Source: CADEFX01 sp046154585
GTDB lineage: Bacteria; Pseudomonadota; Alphaproteobacteria; Rhizobiales; Hyphomicrobiaceae
DNA length: 64,000 bases
Direction of reading: 5' to 3'
NCBI GenBank assembly: GCA_046154585.1
Contig: JBJXDX010000157.1
Coordinates: forward strand, 1-64,000
Part shown: positions 61,329-64,000 of the stretch, one piece after another
Position numbering within the stretch: the stretch's first letter is position 1
Layout of the letters: every line of letters starts with the position of its first letter
The notes under the pieces: model-generated
The model's input: only the letters and a program-made list of their open reading frames with translations
Database searches by the model: none
Told to the model about the DNA's origin: nothing
Made by a program: the position numbers and the translations under genes

Positions 61329-62935
61329 CCAAGGAACGCCTCTACCTGTTCGATACGACGCTGCGCGACGGCGCACAGACGACGGGCGTGGATTTCTCGC
61401 TCGAGGACAAGCGCCTGATCGCCAAGACGCTGGACGAGCTGGGCATCGACTACATCGAGGGCGGCTATCCCGGCGCCAATGTCACGGATTCGGAGTTCTT
61501 CCGCGAAAAGCCGCAGCTTGCCGGCTCGCGCTTTACGGCCTTCGGCATGACCAAGCGGGCCGGGCGCTCGACGTCGAACGATCCGGGGTTCCAGGCCATC
61601 CTGCAGGGGCAGTGCGACGCAATCTGCCTTGTGGCCAAGGCGTGGGACTATCACGTGCGCGTGGCGCTCGGCATCACCAACGAGGAGAACCTGGACGGCA
61701 TCTCACAATCGGTGGAGGCCGTCGTGCAGAGCAGCCGCGAAGCCATGATCGACTGCGAGCATTTTTTCGACGGCTACAAGGGTAATCGCGCGTACGCGCT
61801 GCAGGTGGCGACCACGGCGTACAAGGCCGGCGCTCGCTGGGTTGTGTTGTGCGATACCAATGGCGGTACGCTGCCGCACGAGATTGCGGCTATCGTCGCG
61901 GACGTGGTGCAGCACGTGCCGGGCGCGAACCTTGGCATTCATACGCACAACGACACGGAAAACGCTGTCGCCAATACGCTGACGGCGGTGCGGGCCGGGT
62001 GCCGGCAGATCCAAGGTACGCTCAACGGGCTCGGCGAGCGTTGCGGCAATGCCAATCTCGCGTCGGTTATTCCGACGCTGCTGCTGAAGTCCGAATTTGC
62101 GGACCGCTTCGAGACCAATGTCGCGCCGCAACGGCTCGCCAAGCTCACGCATGCGAGCCGCGTGCTCGATGAAATTCTCAATCGCGCGCCGAACCGGCAT
62201 GCGCCCTATGTGGGCGAGGCGGCGTTCGCCACGAAGGCCGGCATCCACGCCTCGGCCATCCTGAAGGAGCCCGAGACCTACGAGCACGTGAAGCCGGAGC
62301 TTGTCGGCAACCGGCGGCGCGTGCTGGTCTCGGATCAGGCGGGAAAATCCAACCTCGTGTATGAGCTGGAGCGTCTGGGCATCGATGTCAGCCGCAATGA
62401 CGCCCGCATCGGCGGGTTGCTGGAGGAGGTCAAGGCACGGGAGGCCGTAGGCTACGCCTACGAGGGCGCCGATGCGTCCTTCGAGCTGCTGGCGCGGCGA
62501 CTGCTTGGCGAGGTGCCGCAGTTCTTCACCGTCGACAGCTTCCGCGTCATGGTGGAGAAGCGCCACAACGCCGTCGGCAAGCTGGTGACGGTGTCCGAAG
62601 CGACGGTGAAGGTATTCGTCAACGGCGATGCGGAGCCGCTTTGGTCCGTCGCCGAGGGCAACGGCCCGGTCAACGCGCTGGATCAGGCCCTGCGCAAGGA
62701 TCTCGGCCGCTACCAGAAGCACATCGAGAACATCGAGCTGGTCGACTACAAGGTGCGCATTCTCACGGGCGGAACCGAAGCGATCACGCGCGTGCTGGTC
62801 GAGAGCCAGGACACGGCGACGGGCGAGCGCTGGTTCACGGTCGGCGTGTCGCCCAACATCATCGACGCCAGCTTCGAGGCGCTGGTCGACTCGCTCAACT
62901 ACAAGCTGGCGAAGGTCGTGCCGAAGGCGGCTTGA
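61325..62935 (+). CDS. cimA: (R)-citramalate synthase
   Basis: A 536-residue enzyme of the isopropylmalate/homocitrate synthase family: LFDTTLRDGAQTTGVDFSLE, LGIHTHNDTENAVANTLTAV (metal His ligands), LNGLGERCGNANLASV, and a C-terminal regulatory LeuA dimer domain after about residue 390. The end of the first motif, GAQTTGVDFS, separates CimA from LeuA, which has GEQSPG. It condenses pyruvate and acetyl-CoA to citramalate for isoleucine synthesis without threonine deaminase. It overlaps the GFA gene by four bases. Confidence 0.93.
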   Translation: MTKERLYLFDTTLRDGAQTTGVDFSLEDKRLIAKTLDELGIDYIEGGYPGANVTDSEFFREKPQLAGSRFTAFGMTKRAGRSTSNDPGFQAILQGQCDAICLVAKAWDYHVRVALGITNEENLDGISQSVEAVVQSSREAMIDCEHFFDGYKGNRAYALQVATTAYKAGARWVVLCDTNGGTLPHEIAAIVADVVQHVPGANLGIHTHNDTENAVANTLTAVRAGCRQIQGTLNGLGERCGNANLASVIPTLLLKSEFADRFETNVAPQRLAKLTHASRVLDEILNRAPNRHAPYVGEAAFATKAGIHASAILKEPETYEHVKPELVGNRRRVLVSDQAGKSNLVYELERLGIDVSRNDARIGGLLEEVKAREAVGYAYEGADASFELLARRLLGEVPQFFTVDSFRVMVEKRHNAVGKLVTVSEATVKVFVNGDAEPLWSVAEGNGPVNALDQALRKDLGRYQKHIENIELVDYKVRILTGGTEAITRVLVESQDTATGERWFTVGVSPNIIDASFEALVDSLNYKLAKVVPKAA

Positions 62936-62986
62936 GCTAACCGTGCCGAAGGCGGCGTGACTGAAGGATGCCGAAGGCCGCGTGCG

Positions 62987-63937
62987 CTATTTGAGAATCG
63001 TCTTGGCGGCGTCGGCAGGGAGCAGGCGGCCGGCGAGGACATCATCGGCGAGGGCGTCGAGCGTTTCGCCGGCGCCGTCGCGAATGCGCTGTGCCACCAA
63101 ATCGGCGGCGGCACGGGCGATGAGGTAGCGGGCGCGGCGGCGGCGGCGCGGCGCGATGCCTTCCGTGAGGCGCTTTGCCCCGCACGTTTCGATCGCGGCC
63201 CATAGCGCGGGCAGGCCCTCTTCAGTCACGGCCGAGGTCTTGAGAACCGGCACGGCATCGCGGCCGTGCGCACGCAGGGACAGCGCGCTCCTGAGCTGAT
63301 GCAGCGTACGGTCGGCGCCGTCGAGGTCGGCCTTGTTGACGACCAGGATGTCGGCGATCTCGAGCAGGCCGGCTTTCATGGCCTGGATGTCGTCGCCGAG
63401 CCCCGGTGCGGCGACGATGATGCGCACGTCGGTGACATCGACGATATCGATCTCGCTCTGGCCGGTGCCGACGGTCTCGACGAGGATCAGGTCTTTGCCC
63501 GCGGCGTCGAAGGCATCGAGCATGCGTACGGCGGCGGGCGACAGTCCGCCGAGGTAGCCGCGGCTCGCCAGCGAACGCACGAACACGCCATCGTCGTCGA
63601 GCGCCGCCGTCATGCGGATGCGGTCGCCGAGAATGGCGCCACCTGACACCGGGCTCGAGGGATCGACGGCAATGACGCCGATGGAGCGGCCGGCGCCGCG
63701 GATGTGGGTGATGAGGGCGTTGAGCAGGGTCGACTTGCCGGAGCCCGGCGGCCCCGTAATGCCGACGACGAGCGCGCGGCCGAGATGGGGCTGCATCGCG
63801 GCCAGCAGCGCCGGCACTGCGGGCGACAGCCGTTCAAGCTCGGTCGCGACGCGCGCCATGGCGTTGCGCTCGCCCGCCCGCATGCGGTGCACGAGATCTT
63901 CCGCGGTCTTGGCCGCATCGCGCTGAGTGCCGGTCAT
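62987..63937 (-). CDS. meaB: methylmalonyl-CoA mutase-associated GTPase MeaB
   Basis: A 316-residue G3E GTPase: Walker A GPPGSGKST (62-70), VIAVDPSSPVSGGAILGDR, ETVGTGQSEIDIVDVTD and the guanine motif NKADLDGA. MeaB loads and protects adenosylcobalamin in methylmalonyl-CoA mutase or related mutases. The mutase gene is not in the window. The frame is convergent with cimA, with three partial copies of GCCGAAGGC at 62920-62978 in between. Confidence 0.94.
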   Translation of the reverse strand: MTGTQRDAAKTAEDLVHRMRAGERNAMARVATELERLSPAVPALLAAMQPHLGRALVVGITGPPGSGKSTLLNALITHIRGAGRSIGVIAVDPSSPVSGGAILGDRIRMTAALDDDGVFVRSLASRGYLGGLSPAAVRMLDAFDAAGKDLILVETVGTGQSEIDIVDVTDVRIIVAAPGLGDDIQAMKAGLLEIADILVVNKADLDGADRTLHQLRSALSLRAHGRDAVPVLKTSAVTEEGLPALWAAIETCGAKRLTEGIAPRRRRRARYLIARAAADLVAQRIRDGAGETLDALADDVLAGRLLPADAAKTILK

Positions 63938-64000
63938 GCCTCGCTGATAGGCCGCCGCCGCGAATATGGCAACAGCGCGGCCTTGCGCGGAACGGTTAAG

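Noticed and set aside
62920..62978. three partial copies of GCCGAAGGC after cimA as a repeat array
   Set aside because: Units are short, imperfect and partly inside the cimA coding end; likely a local slip duplication without further structure.

Overview
The window is a chromosomal segment of an alphaproteobacterium, most likely of the order Hyphomicrobiales (Rhizobiales). I infer this from the high GC content, the gyrA-coaD-cyclophilin-cyclophilin-queA-tgt order, the rpiA-DUF2059-gor group, a class II DAHP synthase followed by nadE, and small families common in that order (DUF2865, DUF1501/DUF1800 pair). Genus is not resolved. I saw no integrase, transposase, prophage or CRISPR array.

Layout. 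1-6.2 kb: end of gyrA, a small secreted protein, a LysE exporter, coaD, two cyclophilins (one exported, one cytosolic), bioY, a 51-residue proline-rich gene on the minus strand, then the queuosine genes queA and tgt overlapping by four bases. 6.2-11.5 kb: an EamA transporter, a secreted Sel1-like protein, tRNA-Val(UAC), an orphan amino-acid binding protein, a flavin monooxygenase with an N-terminal SnoaL-like domain, tRNA-Asp(GUC). 11.6-15.7 kb: a DUF1800-DUF1501 operon, an intergenic region with two related bulged palindromes and a terminator, and two small secreted proteins. 15.7-24.5 kb: a catabolic-looking accessory block with MFS transporter, 2-hydroxyacid dehydrogenase, XRE regulator, SDR, a TctC/Bug binding protein broken by one in-frame TAG, a double-domain family III CoA-transferase and a two-subunit MaoC-type hydratase. 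24.5-31.5 kb: a membrane-anchored patatin-like protein, a DevBCA-type export system split over two divergent units, and a DUF2147 protein.

31.6-36.3 kb holds nuoA-nuoF, the peripheral arm and start of respiratory complex I, but the run stops after nuoF: a threonine-aldolase-like gene follows instead of nuoG. 36.4-47.6 kb is central metabolism and stress: gph, a succinate-semialdehyde dehydrogenase, rpiA, a DUF2059 protein, glutathione reductase, an SDR, YceI, a TauE-like permease with a short C-terminus and a YbdK-type ligase. 47.8-54.8 kb: class II DAHP synthase, nadE, a porin, a secreted protein resembling a free-standing subtilase prodomain, and gltX. 54.8-64 kb: GNAT, DUF2865, a fumarylacetoacetase-fold hydratase, an astacin-like secreted protease, cysS, VOC, GFA, cimA and meaB.

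Most of the window is ordinary core genome. The items I would look at again are the paired palindromes at 14.4 kb, the Tgt with a depleted zinc site, the truncated nuo run, the nonsense-interrupted Bug gene, the orphan prodomain-like protein and the patatin with an altered nucleophile elbow.
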